64,000 nt of DNA from Bryopsis sp. KO-2023 (Eukaryota; Chlorophyta; Ulvophyceae; Bryopsidales; Bryopsidaceae): NCBI GenBank assembly GCA_030272585.1, contig BSYQ01000005.1, positions 1,178,001 through 1,242,000 of the forward strand, written 5' to 3'. Shown piece after piece: positions 47,888 to 60,395 of the stretch. A model generated the notes under the pieces. It was not told where the DNA came from. It was given only the letters and a program-made list of their open reading frames with translations, and searched no databases. The translations under genes were made by a program, and so were the position numbers. Each line of letters opens with the position of its first letter. The stretch's first letter is position 1.

Positions 47888-50800
47888 TTATTTGTCTGGA
47901 GGAGGTGGTCTTGTGGCGACCCAGTGTAACGCATTCGTAACGCTGTTTCCTTTGTCGTGCGGCCCCTCCATCCGGCTCATTTCCTCCCACGCCCTTTCCT
48001 TATCGAACACAGCCATTGCCAATCGAATGAACCCTTTCCACGACGCCTCCACGTTTCTCTGATCAAGTAACCCTCCCAGCACCTCACAGGCTTCTCGCAT
48101 CCACTCCGGGTCGAACAGCGCTTCGCTTATCGGCGTGAACGGCAGCATTTGAATGCAATAAATATACTCCAAGTTGCTCCCAAACCACGTGCCAAAATCG
48201 ACCTTCGTCCCCCACAGGATCCCCACCGTTCGGTTCACGTTAAACGGCGGCGGGTAAATACTGGCTGACGACTTCATCTGCCAGTACGTCCGTGCACCGC
48301 GGATTTCTATAGACGTCAAGATACGCCCGAACGCAGCGAGTTGCTCGTTTCCCATCGCCAGCCCCAGAAGCCACACTCCATAATACGCGTTGACGGCTTC
48401 CGATGACGACTCTTGGTTTTTGTCGTCCTGGAAGCAAAACAAGCCGGATGCCCAGGAATGGCCAGCGAAAAAATCCATGTGTCGCGCCATCGGGAAAAAC
48501 CCATCGTCTTTGTTCGGGTTGGCGAAGTCCCTTACGACATCCAATATCGGAGCTTGGTTCTCTTCCAACCACTGCGGGTCGGCTTTTCCGATGGCGGCGG
48601 CGGCGTAGATGAAATATCCATACTGAAAGTGATGGTCGTTGTACATGCCGTTCCCAAAATCCGCCAGTTTGTCATGGCAACCCTCCCGAGATATGAGACC
48701 GCCCCAAAGTTCGTCGTAAACAAGTGGATTTGCGTTCGTTCCCTCCAACCATGGTTTGATGTCCGCCTTCATTCGAGACCTGATCCTCTCGGCGGTTTGA
48801 GTTTCCTCCAGCTCGTCGGCGATCAAGGCCAGCCTTGCCATCGCCGCGATCTAATTTCCAAAAGACAAAACAAAAAAGGGATGGTATTACACAATGTGTG
48901 GCGCTGTGTTTTTTTCTCCTTTTTTTCGTTTTTTTTTCCCTTTCACATTGGCAAACCTTTCTTTTTCACACCAGGATGGGGGTTGAGCAAGGAAATCATG
49001 ACAGAGGAATAAATAGTTGTTAGGAGAGAAGCAAACCCTCAACACCAACATAGCAATGGTTGAGAGGGGCCTAAGAATTATGCCACCAATACTCCACCAG
49101 GACAAACTCTGGAGAAATACCAGCAATGCATCCATAATAAACCCCCTCATAACACACACTGGTTTTTTCCACTTTCCACTTTCTTGCTAGGTAGGATTTC
49201 TTTCAACCAGGAATCAGACCCCAAAGGTCAAAGCACCTCACCCGTTTCCCAAACCAATATGGCCCATGCTCATCGTTTCTCATAAACTCTTCTGCCAGCA
49301 AAGCACCCCTGACTGCCCCTCGACTCTCGTCGTCCATTTTCCTCCCAGGAGACCATGTTATGGACGGCAAATCATCCTCCATTTCCCATGTGCTTCCAAG
49401 GACCCCTTCAACAATTTCACAGGAAATTTCCAACCCATTTGGACAAAACCAGAATTGCATGCGTCTGAACCCTCCCAAAAGACCATCTTTTTCTTTCTCT
49501 ATTGGAGTGCCCGCAAACGCCAGTTTTACCAAAGAAACTACGAATCCTCATCTATCAAGGGGCGATTCCTCCATTCACAGATCAGTTGACCTTCTCATGA
49601 ATTCTCAAATACCTGTCATGCGGCCCTTTATGGTCGAGTAGGAATCCTCCAAAATCAAACGAGCATTTGAAAGCGTTGTCTTGTGGTGTGGCAAGGCCAT
49701 CATCAGCAAATCGCCACCGCTGCCCCTCATTTCCATCGTTTCAAACACAAACTCCACGGAAGACCTGATGCATGTCTGACACTTCTGAGGGCAGTCGTCA
49801 ATCAAAATGATGTAGTGTTCTTCCTGTTTTTCTTTTTTGACCTGAGCCATGCCTTTGTTCAGCTCAGCAGTTTTTTCTGCCCAAATTTTGGGTTTTATCA
49901 TCCAGTGGCACACCATTCAGCTGTTCAAACGTAACTTACCTGTTTTCTTTCTCACTGAGTCTGACATCCCCACCGATGGGGTAGGTATTGTGGTGTTCAT
50001 CGAATGCATCCAGTGGGCAGTCTTCCGAGGGTAAAATCACGATTCTGATAACTCCAGTGAATGGGGCCGTAGCAACCACTCGCCCAGGATTCGAACTGAA
50101 AATTGAAAAAGAAAAACAGAGCAGTAAATGTGATGTTCTGGTTGGGGTGTTGAAAGGAGTCCTCAGGATTTCCTTAATTTACAAGGAGTTCTGCGTAGAA
50201 ATGGATTAAACATCAAGACCTGTGGACAAACTCCATCAGGGTTTCTTAGAAAATCTAATGTTAAACTGGGTGGTCCGATGCATAATATACGGAGGGGCTG
50301 AACCTCTCCGGCGCAGCAGCCCCTTTTTTGGAAATGGCTCAGAGGAAATCCTCTGAATTTGATATCGATTTCTGGGTAAATTCTATTATGGGTCATTTTC
50401 AGCCCCAAAAAACATTATTCTCACTTGAATTTGAGCGTCAAGTCCCGAGATGTGTACATAATCCATCGCTGCCCAGTGTTAAATTCGACCAAAAATCGAG
50501 ACCCTGATATTCCGGCATCTCCGGGTGTGGATATCGCATGTACCGAGCTCAGCATGGGGGTCAATCCACTGAACGTGAAAGTCATGAATGGGCAGCCTTG
50601 GACGATGGGGGATTCCATGTAGCCCTGCGTTTTCCCTCGCCAAACCACCGTGAATGATAGAGCATCCGAGCATAACACATTTCTGGACTCGAAACCCTCC
50701 TCTGTGCCAATTCTGGAGCAAAAATGGAAACTGGAGTAAAGATCGATCCTCGGACAATGATCGGCCCCCCCCCCTTTTTTTTTCTTCAGCAATTTGATTG

Positions 50801-51341
50801 ATGAAAGGCAATTCTGCCTTTCGAATTTGCCCCTTGCCAAGTTTTTGGGCAATCCAACTTTTTTAAATGCAAGAAATTGACTTTGAAAAAAGCAGCCCCA
50901 TTTTTCAATAAACGAATGGATGCTTACATTGCCTTGGAGAAAACCGAAATTGAAGCCGATTTTTAATTAACAGGAATGAGTGAGAATGAGTGAGAATGAG
51001 TGAAAATGAGTGAGAAGGACTGATTGGAGAGGAAAGCCCAGGTGCAGACTGGAATACCTCAAACTGTCCAGGAAAACCCCGAAAATATTTTTCTCGCTAG
51101 GAACGAATGTTGGCAAGCACATCGTCAAACCCTCTCCAGCGACCTTGATATTGTAAGGCAACTGGCCGAGCGTCCAATCGCCCCCTTCCAGACATGCAGG
51201 ATTCCACCAAGCATTGGTTCTGTAAGGCCTGGAGCAGGCCCCCCACAACGCCTCGCATGGTGTGGTGCAAACGGTGCAGCACTTTGGAAAACTGGGCTCT
51301 GTTGCCGGCAAGATGTTTGGGGGAATGGGTGCTGCAGCCAT
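47888..51341 (-). CDS. GH81 endo-1,3-beta-glucanase, six exons, 715 aa
   Basis: Exons 51058-51341, 50425-50712, 49940-50095, 49613-49764, 49242-49546 and 47888-48850 (TAA) give exactly 716 codons with matching phases. GH81 landmarks in order: PYRTNAWWNP; LPYNIKVAGEGLTMCLPTF; GYMESPIVQGCPFMTFTFSG; FNTGQRWIMYTS; GDLLMMALPHH; GPYWFGKRIAAMARLALIAD; YNDHHFQYGYFIYAAAA; FFPMARHMDFFAGHSWASGL; NQESSSEAVNAYYGVWLLGL; GTWFGSNLEYIYCIQMLPFT. The NQESSSEA block holds the conserved acidic residues of the active site. The enzyme hydrolyses internal beta-1,3-glucan links (laminarin, callose, chrysolaminarin-type polymers). The start has no signal peptide; an acceptor-like CTTCCAG precedes the ATG, so an upstream exon cannot be excluded. 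Normal family length. Confidence 0.9.
50974..51016. repeat. Tandem 10-bp GAATGAGTGA repeat
   Basis: About four copies lie in the first GH81 intron, close to the donor. Confidence 0.8.
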
Positions 51342-52664
51342 GTCAGCCCTGGAAGGTTAAATTACCATGAAATTCTGGGGCTGCAGTAGATTTTGCCTGG
51401 TTGGGAAAAGCTGAACCGAGGTCGAACGTGAGAATGAGGTGCATGCGAGCAGACGGTGTGCATCTGTTTTCCACACCTGGAAAGATTGGCCTTGGCCGCC
51501 GAGGTGTCAAGCTCGATAACTATCCTTGCGAAATCGATGCAACGCAAACAAACAGAAAGAAATGCGTTCGTCGTTTTGGCAAAGCCTAGAAACCGTGAAA
51601 AACAAGGGGAGGATATGGTGCGTGTGGTTTCGGGGTAACCTGCAACGATTTCTAACGAATCTTGGCCGGCGATCTCCCCCCCCCCCCGCCTCAAAATAGG
51701 GTGCACGCGGCGGTATTGTGTGATTTCACCACATCTTCAACCTGTTTCTCAGGCCATCCACCGATCCAATGAACACGGGAACAAACGATTGAAAACAACG
51801 AAAAAAAGCTTCATGGAGAAAGAAAGTAGCCAACCAGCACAGAATTCATGGCTGGTGTGGATCTTAAGCCTCCAATCGATTGCATGAACATTCACTGCTG
51901 TAAAGACCTCAAATGACTTAAATCTCGACACCACCAAACACAGCACATTTGGAAATTTTTGACAGTGTTCAAGAATTGTACATGTCGATCCAAACTAATC
52001 TGCCCCATCGTTACTTGGTGAAAAACATCCATTGTTTTGCCTCCAGAGTGGCCAGTCAAGAATTCATTTTTTCCTATCCACCAATTTCCCAGCCACTGGT
52101 TAATTCCAACTGTCGGGGTCACCTCATCAACGGCCACTTAACGTGATGGCCAAGATTGAAAAACACAACTCATGAAATATGAATGAATGCATGCATGCAC
52201 AAACTTGAAAGTGAGTGATGGATGTTGCTGAGGTCCGATAATGCCACGAGACCGTTTCGCCTTTTCCACATCTTTTTCAATCGGTGGGGTTTGCATGGCT
52301 AAAAACACGATATCCCCATATGGATGGGAGGGGGAAAAAAAAAAATTTCCTCCTTGATCTCTATAATGCCGGAACGAATCCTGCAAAAAACACAAAAGCC
52401 CCACCGTCACAGGTTTTCCGTAGTGAAAAAACGACACAGGGTTGGACAAATTGCAAATTACGCCTATTCAACCGATCCATTGGAATTCATCTATTAGCAC
52501 AACGTGAAAAAACCCACATAAAACCACCATGGAAATATTGACAACTGACATTGCAGCACACAGCCCAAGATTGATTTTCAGTTATTTCTTGTTGTTTTGG
52601 TCACCTGTTCTTTTTCCTTTTTCGATTACCTGTTTTTCGGAATAACCCTATTCACTTTTTTTCA
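51342..52664. other. Unresolved region with two exon-like minus-strand frames
   Basis: Minus-strand frames at about 51895-52137 (INQWLGNWWIGKNEFLTGHS) and 52200-52380 (SHPYGDIVFLAMQTPPIEKD, ending SLTFK) have coding-like composition and splice-like edges. They sit between GH81 and RPP14 and could be 5' exons of GH81, a separate small gene or relics. No family is recognised. Confidence 0.3.
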
Positions 52665-53766
52665 CTAGCTGCTCTGAGTGAAATTTTCCATAAGATGCCT
52701 GCTGTCAGTGGCCAGCGACATTAGGAAGTTGGAGGTATCCAGGACTCTTATTGCACAGGCATCATTCTCGTACCACCCCAACATGGTCAGTGCCGTTCTG
52801 AACTTGGGGTAATCTCTGTGGAAAAAAAATTCACATGCAGCTCATGCATATATATGAACGAAAAAATGACCGTTTCATCTACATTAGGAAAAACTTGCCG
52901 AGCGAAGGCCGTCCACGAGGTGATTTAGCCCAAGCATCTTTAAAAAAAACAAAAATGGTACAGCTGTGTTTCAGGTAGTATTAACACCCCTCCTCCGAAA
53001 AAAAACAAAAAAACTAGTAACAATAAAGTAATAATAATAATAATAATAACAATTAAAAAAAAACAATAATCATAATAAAAAAATGCGTTGAGAGAAACAT
53101 CCCCTATAATTTATTTTATTTTTCACAGTTTTTCTTTTTTTTTTGCCCACCTTTTATCGAGTTTTACCAGGGTGGTCGCATCAGTCAAGTTGGTTTTCAG
53201 AATTTGGAAATCGATGGCACCCCCCACTATGCCGAAAACTTGCCTCAAACCCTCTTCTATCATTCTAACGTACAACTCAGGGGAATGCTGAATCTTGGAA
53301 GCCCCCAAGCAGCTGCAAAATACCCCCCCCAAAAAAAATAAAAATAAAAATCACACAAGTTTATTTAAAAAAAAAAAAATTAAGTTTGAAAATTGAAAAA
53401 AGAAAAAGAAAGCCAGCCATGAAGTGTTAGATACCAGCATTGTTCATTGAGGATATCAATTAGGGTATTAGTAATATATTTCTTTTAAGAATCATTTTTT
53501 TTAATGATTTCTTGGGTTGGGGCCATCCTTTCCCCTCGAAAAATCGACACTCACAACTGGAGCTTCATGAATACGTTCGGACAGGGAAGAGTGACAGTGC
53601 GCTGTGGAGGCGCCTTTGGAGCGCTGGGGCTGGCCGTCCCAGCTGATTCACCGATTTCTGCCATTTCCATTTCTCTCGCTGCATGTGCTTCGAAGAAGAT
53701 ATCGATTTGCGTTTCGACAAATTTGCGCCAAGGCGGCGTTCGATTGACGAACCATAACTGACACAT
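52665..53766 (-). CDS. RNase P/MRP subunit RPP14-like, three exons, 174 aa
   Basis: Exons 53555-53766, 53151-53312 and 52665-52815 (TAG, immediately followed by TGA) close to 175 codons. The C-terminal 115 residues follow human RPP14 nearly block by block: CPNVFMKLQF; YVRMIEEGLRQVFGIVGGAI; DFQILKTNLTDATTLVKLDK; FRTALTMLGWYENDACAIRV; LDTSNFLMSLATDSRHLMEN. In human the equivalent blocks end in a segment ordered Leu, Trp, Ser-Ser-Leu-Thr-Leu-Leu-Gly and then Cys-Ala-Phe-Arg-Val. RPP14 is a protein component of nuclear RNase P, which trims tRNA 5' leaders. The roughly 60-residue N-terminal extension (MCQLWFVNRTPPWRK onward) is not in the human protein; the true start may differ. Confidence 0.75.
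52850..52940 (+). repeat. Interspersed short repeat, copy 3
   Basis: AACTTGCCGAGCGAAGGCCG followed by TCCACGAGGTGATTTAGCCC matches copies at 33208-33258 and 41425-41478. It lies in the last intron of the RPP14-like gene. Confidence 0.65.
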
Positions 53767-54419
53767 TGATGTCTTGTCTTTCTGCAAATCAAATCATGAT
53801 TACACACGAAGAAGCCGGTAGGCTTTCCCGCAAAAAAAAAAGTCGAGAAACCCGTCCAAAAAACACTCAGAATCTCAAAAAAAAATAAAAAAATCTGCAA
53901 ATTGTTCGGTTCTCTGAATGGATGAGTCATGGCATGGCCTCTTATGCGACCATGTATGCATGCATTAGTCATGCAAGTGTTCGATTTGCTGGGAAATGGT
54001 AAAAAGGCAGGCGGCTGGGTTGAATTCCACAGAGGTTCTCTTCACTATCGCAGGTCAAATGACAGTGATTTAAAAAAAATAAAAATTGTGGTGCAGTGGG
54101 AGAACACATACGATTCGAGTGTTTTACAAAATGGCCTCCGTTTTATTTTGAAAAACAATCTGTTTACATACAAATTCGCAGAAACAAAAAATTCACAGAA
54201 TTGCCACGTATTACACCGATTTAGACAGGACCACTGCTACTATGCTGACTAACCACCAGGCACCGGCCAACGAACCCTTCAGACCCCAAAGCTCTTACTA
54301 AAAGAAAACTTGGTGTTTTTTGGGTTTTTTTTCCCTACCAATTTTTACCCTCTCCCCCCCAAATGTGGTGTTTTAAGCACGTTCAGAAAAAAAGAAAAAG
54401 TAAAAAAAAGAAGATGGTT
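53767..54419. other. Intergenic, AT-rich
   Basis: This is the 5' flank of the RPP14-like gene and 3' flank of the next minus-strand gene. An open frame on the plus strand (53929-54252) lacks support. Nothing else is seen. Confidence 0.5.
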
Positions 54420-56420
54420 TTATTTTTCAGCAGCGTTTCTCTGAATTACGTTCATAAGGATGTGTGAAGCCACCTTCCCAGAATCTCCCACTACAAAAAC
54501 CACAGAAAATTTTGAAAAGAGCAAATTACAGCACTGCAAAAATATATCTAATTTTAAAAAGGGCCAGTGTGGATTTACTTGGTTCTCGGCACAATTTTCT
54601 GATGCATTCAATGTCGGCTCATGATCGCCCAGCCCCCAACCAAACAAACGATAAAAATAAAATAAAACTTTGAATGACTGGCATTTTCTTGCACACAATT
54701 TGAGTAAAAAAATATATGTTGGTGATGGGGGAATCGACCCATAACCAGCGAGCTTATGCTTCTTTTTTGAAAAGGCAAGGTGATACTCAAAAGAGAAGTA
54801 TCAATATGGCGTCTTGAAAAACTCTGCCGCTGCTATAATTTTCGTCGACAAAATTCATCTGTTAAAAACAACATGAACAACCCCATGCAGAGTTTTGAGA
54901 AGCACCACACTCGGGGCTTGTTTTGGATTTAAAAAAAAACTGCATATAAATAATTACAAAAAAATAATAAAAAAAATGAATAAAAATGAATGAAAAATAA
55001 ATAAATATTACCTTCCGTGCTGTAGCCGACAGGGCGGGTCTGCACAGGGGTTGATGCAAACTCTCGTCTCAGGATGGGCGTCCCAATGGGCAGAGGAGTT
55101 AGCAGCTGTTTCTCGCACCTTCATTCCACATCCAAATAACCTCAATCAATCCAAATTGCACCATCATTTCCCCCCCCCCCCCTCAAAAAAAAAAAAAAAA
55201 AGAAAGCCAGAAAAGCCAAAAAATGGAAAATAAGCAATCACTAATTGACCGGGTCTCTGTAATTTACTGCTCTGATCTTCAAAAAAACAAAAACAAAAGT
55301 CCAATGTCGTCGAGCCCAAAATATTTGGACAGGAATAGTCCTCATGAAAAAGACTGATTAAGAAAAAAAACACGCTGCAATCGGAATCGGAGACTGTCAA
55401 AATTTCCATTTGTGGTGCTTTTTATCGAGCAGCTCACTCTGGTATTGAGGGTTCCCAGGGACCTGGAGTTCTAGCAGGGGTGAGGACCGGCAGGGGCGCA
55501 GGCTCTGAAAAAACACACACACACACACACTCACAAAAAATCACATGGTGATTTCCCCCTCCCTCCTTGTGGCATTTTCTCCAATCCTTTTCAAACACCC
55601 CTTTCACAAAGGTAACCAGCCTTCAAACTATTTCCTTCTTTTTTTTTGGGGTAGTTTTTGCCAGGAAAAAAAATCTATCAAGGACTGAAAATTTCGTCCT
55701 CCCACCATTGGATTGCACGATCCAACCCGTTATCTGAATACATATGTGGGGTAAAATAAAATCATTACTGCAGCTTGGGCTGATTTTCTTGGGAGGAGCT
55801 GGGCAGACTTGGAAAGAAAACCACCAGGGGCCACTTCCACTTTTTTTTAACCATATAACGACAAACAAGCTTTTCGTTTTTTTTTCCGCCAGACGTCGTT
55901 CATCAGAAAGATTCGCAAAGTGGGCAGGGTTGCCTGGGATGGAGAACAGGCTGCGAGAGAAAAAAGAATTTACTCTACTATTTCGCACTGCTTGCGGAAA
56001 GCAAACGAAAACCTAGAGGGTCGACCGAATTCGCACCGGAGAGTTTTGTTCATACCTGAGCGTCGCCGCAGCGGCGTTTGCTGGGCAGGTGGGGCCTGGA
56101 GGTGGAAATCCAAAACAGGTTAGAAAAACACGTCAGATCTCCCCGTTTGACAATTCCATCCCACCCCAACGAGAGCACCAAAAAAGATCGAGTGCGAGGT
56201 CGAAACGAACACAGGCGTCGCAAGGGCACGGAAAAAACCAGGAAGCTTGATATTGCGCGCAATATCAAGCTTTCTGCCAGCTGGGGGGCAAAGACGTCAC
56301 GGCATGTCGAAATGGTTGGCAGCATCTCGGAACGCAGATCCAAACGAACGGGGCGAGTGTCGTGCCGACCAAGGAGCAGTGCCGGGATGTGAGGAACCTC
56401 ACCGTGTGAGAGCCGTCCAT
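54420..56420 (-). CDS. Proline-rich protein of unknown function, about nine exons
   Basis: Proposed exons: 56403-56420 (MDGSHT), 56056-56095, about 55850-55933, 55686-55733, 55438-55504, 55250-55271, 55012-55105, 54579-54617 and 54420-54490 (TAA). All joins agree in phase except the donor of the third exon, which sits in an A run and is uncertain. The protein is about 170 aa. It has basic PPAQQTPLRRRS, then NPAHFANLSDERRLAEK, DNGLDRAIQWWEDEIF, a Thr-Pro-rich centre (PLPVLTPARTPGPWEPSIPE and LLTPLPIGTPILRREF), and a C-terminal helix (GDSGKVASHILMNVIQRNAA). TP-rich segments suggest proline-directed phosphorylation and a nuclear or cell-cycle role, but this is speculation. No family is recognised. 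Confidence 0.5.
56243..56272. repeat. 30-bp perfect palindrome
   Basis: AAGCTTGATATTGCG is followed directly by its reverse complement, with no loop. It lies in the first intron of the minus-strand gene at 54420-56420. It could extrude as a cruciform or bind a dimeric protein. Confidence 0.9.
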
Positions 56421-57407
56421 CTTAGGTTTGTATCGGACAGGGTGGACCGTTCGACAGTCCTCCATCAGCCCGCGTTGCCTCGCCCTATCCCAAGTATCCC
56501 CCCCCTCGTTCATCCTGAGCTCGCCTCCCTTAAGATTCTGTGGAGTGTTCTCCATTTGGGGGGCACGCACCTCGGAAAGGTCGTTTCCTCTGGTTCTTTT
56601 CCCTCGTGCTTTGCACGGCTGTCGAGTAAAAGGAAAGAGCAGCGAGCCCGTTTGGTCGGAACGGAGAGAGGCCGGCAGTATGTATTGGGAAGACAGAAAC
56701 TGGCGATTTGACAATGCAAATTGGCGAGCCCCTGTCATCCCACAGTTAACCTTGTCGAGGTCTGAATTAGTCGTAAGAACTGTACACGGTAAAGTCAGAC
56801 ATACAAACACAGATGTACCTGAACGGTAAACCGACAAACCAGCAAACCGGATTTTACAATCTTAATCGATCTTAATCCAGTCTGGTGATTTTTTTATAAC
56901 TATTCATTTTTTGGTCCGAGTTCCAGCAAATGGATGGCACTGGACTCCTTTCTCTTTCCAAACAATGGTGTTGTGTGTAAACCGAAGATATATATATAGG
57001 CTTCCACACACAGAAGACTAAGCCATGGCTTTTCAAAACATTTCTTTTCTCGACGGCACTGGGCAGTTGTCCAATTTTCATGCCCACACAAAGACCAGAA
57101 ACCACCACTGCTTTTTTTCATAAGTCAACCAGCTCTGCAGATCCCAGCTAGAACTCCCCAAGCAAAATCGACACCCAAACAAAGATGCACACTACCCCTA
57201 ACTATTTTTCGCCCAGCTTATGATCCACGTTGTCCTATACTGACCAATCGACCCATACTTCTCACTCTTCCGCGTGAAAAAACACATTCTTTGCACTTTT
57301 CTTGTAAAAAGAACCCATCCTTCTCACTCTTTCTCATAAAAGAAAGCATTCTCCTCACTCTTTCTTGTGAAAGCACTTATTCACACGTGCTATTTCCCAA
57401 CCTCCAG
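56421..57407. other. Intergenic region, partly GC-rich
   Basis: 56.4-56.8 kb is GC-richer and is the likely promoter or 5' UTR of the minus-strand gene starting at 56420. A minus-strand open frame (56265-56837) overlaps it and appears to be untranslated leader. The rest is 3' flank of RRP40. Confidence 0.4.
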
Positions 57408-59556
57408 TCACCCAGAGTGCCACAGCTTGGTGCAAACGCTCTTCGCAAGGATCTCTGCTTGCATGTGGGAAAGATCTTGGCAGCCCTTGACGGTGTTGAT
57501 GACCAGAATCGTGGATGCTGGGCTGGGCGAATCCACCCAGCACCACCCGTTCAGCCCCACAACGATTTCGAATTTCAAACTGCCACCAAGGATGACTAAA
57601 CATGGATGAGGGGGTTTCGACAGCAACTCACCGGCAAACCTAGTGGAAACCTGAATTCAAAGAGGGCAAAAATAAGCAATTGTCATAAGAACAGGTGTGC
57701 ATTTTCCAGCTACTCTATATTGATGCCCCCCCCCCCCCGGGGCTGACACCAGTCCACATTTCTTGAACTTTTTGGCTGTCAATACCTAGGATCTCCTTAG
57801 GCATTCTCCTATTCTTTTCATGGGGAGGAGTGAGGGGGTGGATGATGGTGTTGTGCGTGGAAGCCGTTCAATTTTTTATTTCTTAATGCTGAGATTTTTG
57901 ACTGAAGTTCTCCAGGCTCCGAACAGGCAAAAAAATCATGAGAATGCAGATTGGCATGGTCGATCCACATTCCCCCCATAAGAAAACAAACCAAAAAAAA
58001 CATGACTGATATAGACTCCATTCACGGACTGCACTCGGCCTCTTGGCCATGTGTGAACTAATATGGCAATATTAGTTCAATATTTCAATTCGGAATATGG
58101 ACTGCGTGTGTGAGCCGACCTCAAATGTGCATCCTCCTTTTAAAACACCCATCCCCCCCGATTTTCCCAGCGAATTCACGCAGGATAGGGTGGGGGCTAC
58201 GCAGCGGTTCGCTCCGGTGATTCTGGCATAAATGATTTCGCCTCTTTTCAAAGCAGGAATATTTCTTTTGGTGACGTTCTCGAAAGCCGTCACCGGCAGC
58301 TCAGCATGGAACGGTCCATTGATGTCTACTTTAAAAGCCTGCCCAATTGGAAAAAAAAGGGCAAAAAATCAAATTCAAACAATTTTTTTGAAGTCCGTGG
58401 TGAATGGGGGGGGGGGGGGGGTGCGGCGGGGCAAATTTCTTTTAAACGGTAGGAATGGTCTGAATAGCAGATTAATCAATCAATCAATTACTTAACTTTG
58501 TAATTGTGATTTAATTCTTTTTTTCTCGATGGTCGTGAGTGTCTATAAACTGAACCATGCCAGAACATGTCCTTTCCAAAAAAAAGACTGAAAACTGAGT
58601 GCAACAGCTTTTTTCTTCTCTCTCTCTCTCTTTTTTTTCTTTTTTTCGCAGGAAAGTTTTTTCTGAGGATTAAATACAGCTGGATGACTAATTGCTGAAG
58701 CTGAACCAAAACCTCCTACAAATCCATACCTCCACAACTCTTTCTTTGATGACCCCCAAAACCAATTCATCGACTGCAGGAACATAGCTGAAATCCAAAA
58801 TCAGTCAAAAACGGACGCTAATAAAAAAAAAACACACACAACAAAAAAACAGACAATCGATATCCCTTTCATGCAGAAATTCAATCAAATTCGAATTTTC
58901 TTTCCTTTGATTGAGGAAATTGAGAAGATGCTGAGCAATTTGAATTCTGATCGAGCTGGAATGCACCCGCCCAAAAGAAACACCCACACTCTTTTCTTAA
59001 AAAAAAAAAAAAAGACAGTTTTTTTCTTTTTCTTTTTTTTTTACTCACTTTTTTTGATCTCCTTTGATCCATAGTTTTCCTTTTTGAGTTTGTTTAGCCC
59101 GGCCCGACTTGGAGGCTAAAACGAACCCCTCCTTCAAAAATACGCCAGCACCGACTCGCACCTCCCCACTGTCTGGCAATTCCAACAGACAATCCCCTGG
59201 GCAAACCACCTGCAACACAAATAAGCGATGGAACCCCTATGAGTCATTTGTTTGCCCAAGAAATCCACACAAGGAAAAAAAGGAGGGGGGTGGGGTCAAT
59301 TGGAAAATGATGTTATTTATCATGCACAAAGCGGAGAGCCCTCGACTTGCTTTGACAGCAGTTTGAAGCATTTTCCAAGCAAAGGTTTGGTGGGGGGGTT
59401 CCCTTCTGAATTCTTCATGTTGCTGTTTTGACGTGACGCCCTCCACGATTTTAAAACAATAGAACAAAAATCATGAATGATTTCCTTTCAGCCGGGGGGG
59501 TTTCGATGCGTACAAAAACTAGTTACCTGATTCACTGCTGCGCTCTTGACTGGCAT
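57408..59556 (-). CDS. RRP40: Exosome complex subunit RRP40 (EXOSC3 family), five exons, 236 aa
   Basis: Exons 59527-59556 (MPVKSAAVNQ), 59049-59209, 58730-58787, 58120-58338 and 57408-57650 (TGA) sum exactly to 237 codons with matching phases. The N-terminal domain reads VVCPGDCLLEL ... GKLWIKGDQK. The S1 domain reads YVPAVDELVLGVIKERVVE, AFKVDINGPFHAELPVTAFE, NVTKRNIPALKRGEIIYARI and SLGKSGGMGVLKGG. The KH-type C-terminus reads KFEIVVGLNGWCWV, then STILVINTVKGCQDLSHMQA. The order and the ENVTKRN...GEIIYAR and IVVGLNG..WV signatures identify RRP40, one of the three RNA-binding cap proteins of the 3'-5' RNA exosome. Family-typical length, nuclear and cytoplasmic. Confidence 0.88.
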
Positions 59557-60395
59557 ATCTGGAAGGGGATGCAAAAATCGGAAACTGGTGAGCGCTGCGT
59601 GCTTCCGCGCGCCGATTTTATTGTATTAAAAAAGGACGGCACTCTTACATCACAATATTCGTACGGTTCGGAATCCACACTCCAGCGATCGCGCGATCGT
59701 CGCGCGAGCGACCAGTCCGACGCGCTCGCGCGCGCCGTCCGAGGATGACTCACCCACCCAAGGATGACTCATCTGCCCCCTAACGCCCCCTGGCGCGTGT
59801 GCCCTCGCGCGCGTTGGCGCGTCTGCAAGGATAAGGGCGAACGCCGAAGGAAAAACAGCTGCGGCGCTCGACGACACTGGGAACAAGTATCATACGCAAC
59901 CGGAAACGAAACGAAACGAAAAAAGAAGAAGAAGAAGACGAAAAGAAGGAGAGAAGAGGAAGGAAGACAAGGAGTTCGAAGACGTCTGGGAGCATGAGCT
60001 CGACCTCGACCTCGACATGATCCCCCTGTTGTCGAGGAACATGGAGTGGGTCTCATTGGTTTGCCTGTGTATTTCGATGTCTTTTTCCTGAGTGGAGCTT
60101 TTCCAGTCTATTTTATTCCATTTTATTTTATTCCCTATTTCTTGGATGTATGCTTGCAAATATTTTTGCATTTTAACATTTTGCATTCACAGAGGTTCGG
60201 TTCAGAGTTCAGGGACGACTGAATTCCTTCAACCAATCATTGAAGCCAATTCGTTTTTTTGTTCTTGAAAGAGAGGGTATCTGAAATCTGGGGGAGTTGG
60301 ATGTATTGAATGCTGGTTCAGCTGAAGGATGGGGACAAGTTATATGCTGTTTCCCAGATACACAGGTGATTGATCTTGTAAGAGATGCAGCCATA
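59557..60395. promoter_or_regulatory. CpG-rich region upstream of RRP40
   Basis: 59640-59860 is very CpG-rich and includes the perfect palindrome CGATCGCGCGATCG (59686-59699) and strings of CGCG. It lies just upstream of the RRP40 start and is the probable promoter. On the plus strand about 59900-60050 has a frame with a basic run followed by DKEFEDVWEHELDLDLD, which could be a first exon of a divergent gene, unsupported further. Confidence 0.4.

Noticed and set aside
53929..54252. Plus-strand 107-codon frame as a gene
   Set aside because: No splice context or domain; likely chance between two minus-strand genes.
56265..56837. 191-codon minus-strand frame as a gene
   Set aside because: It overlaps the leader and first intron of the nine-exon gene and has no domain; the chained exons explain the region better.
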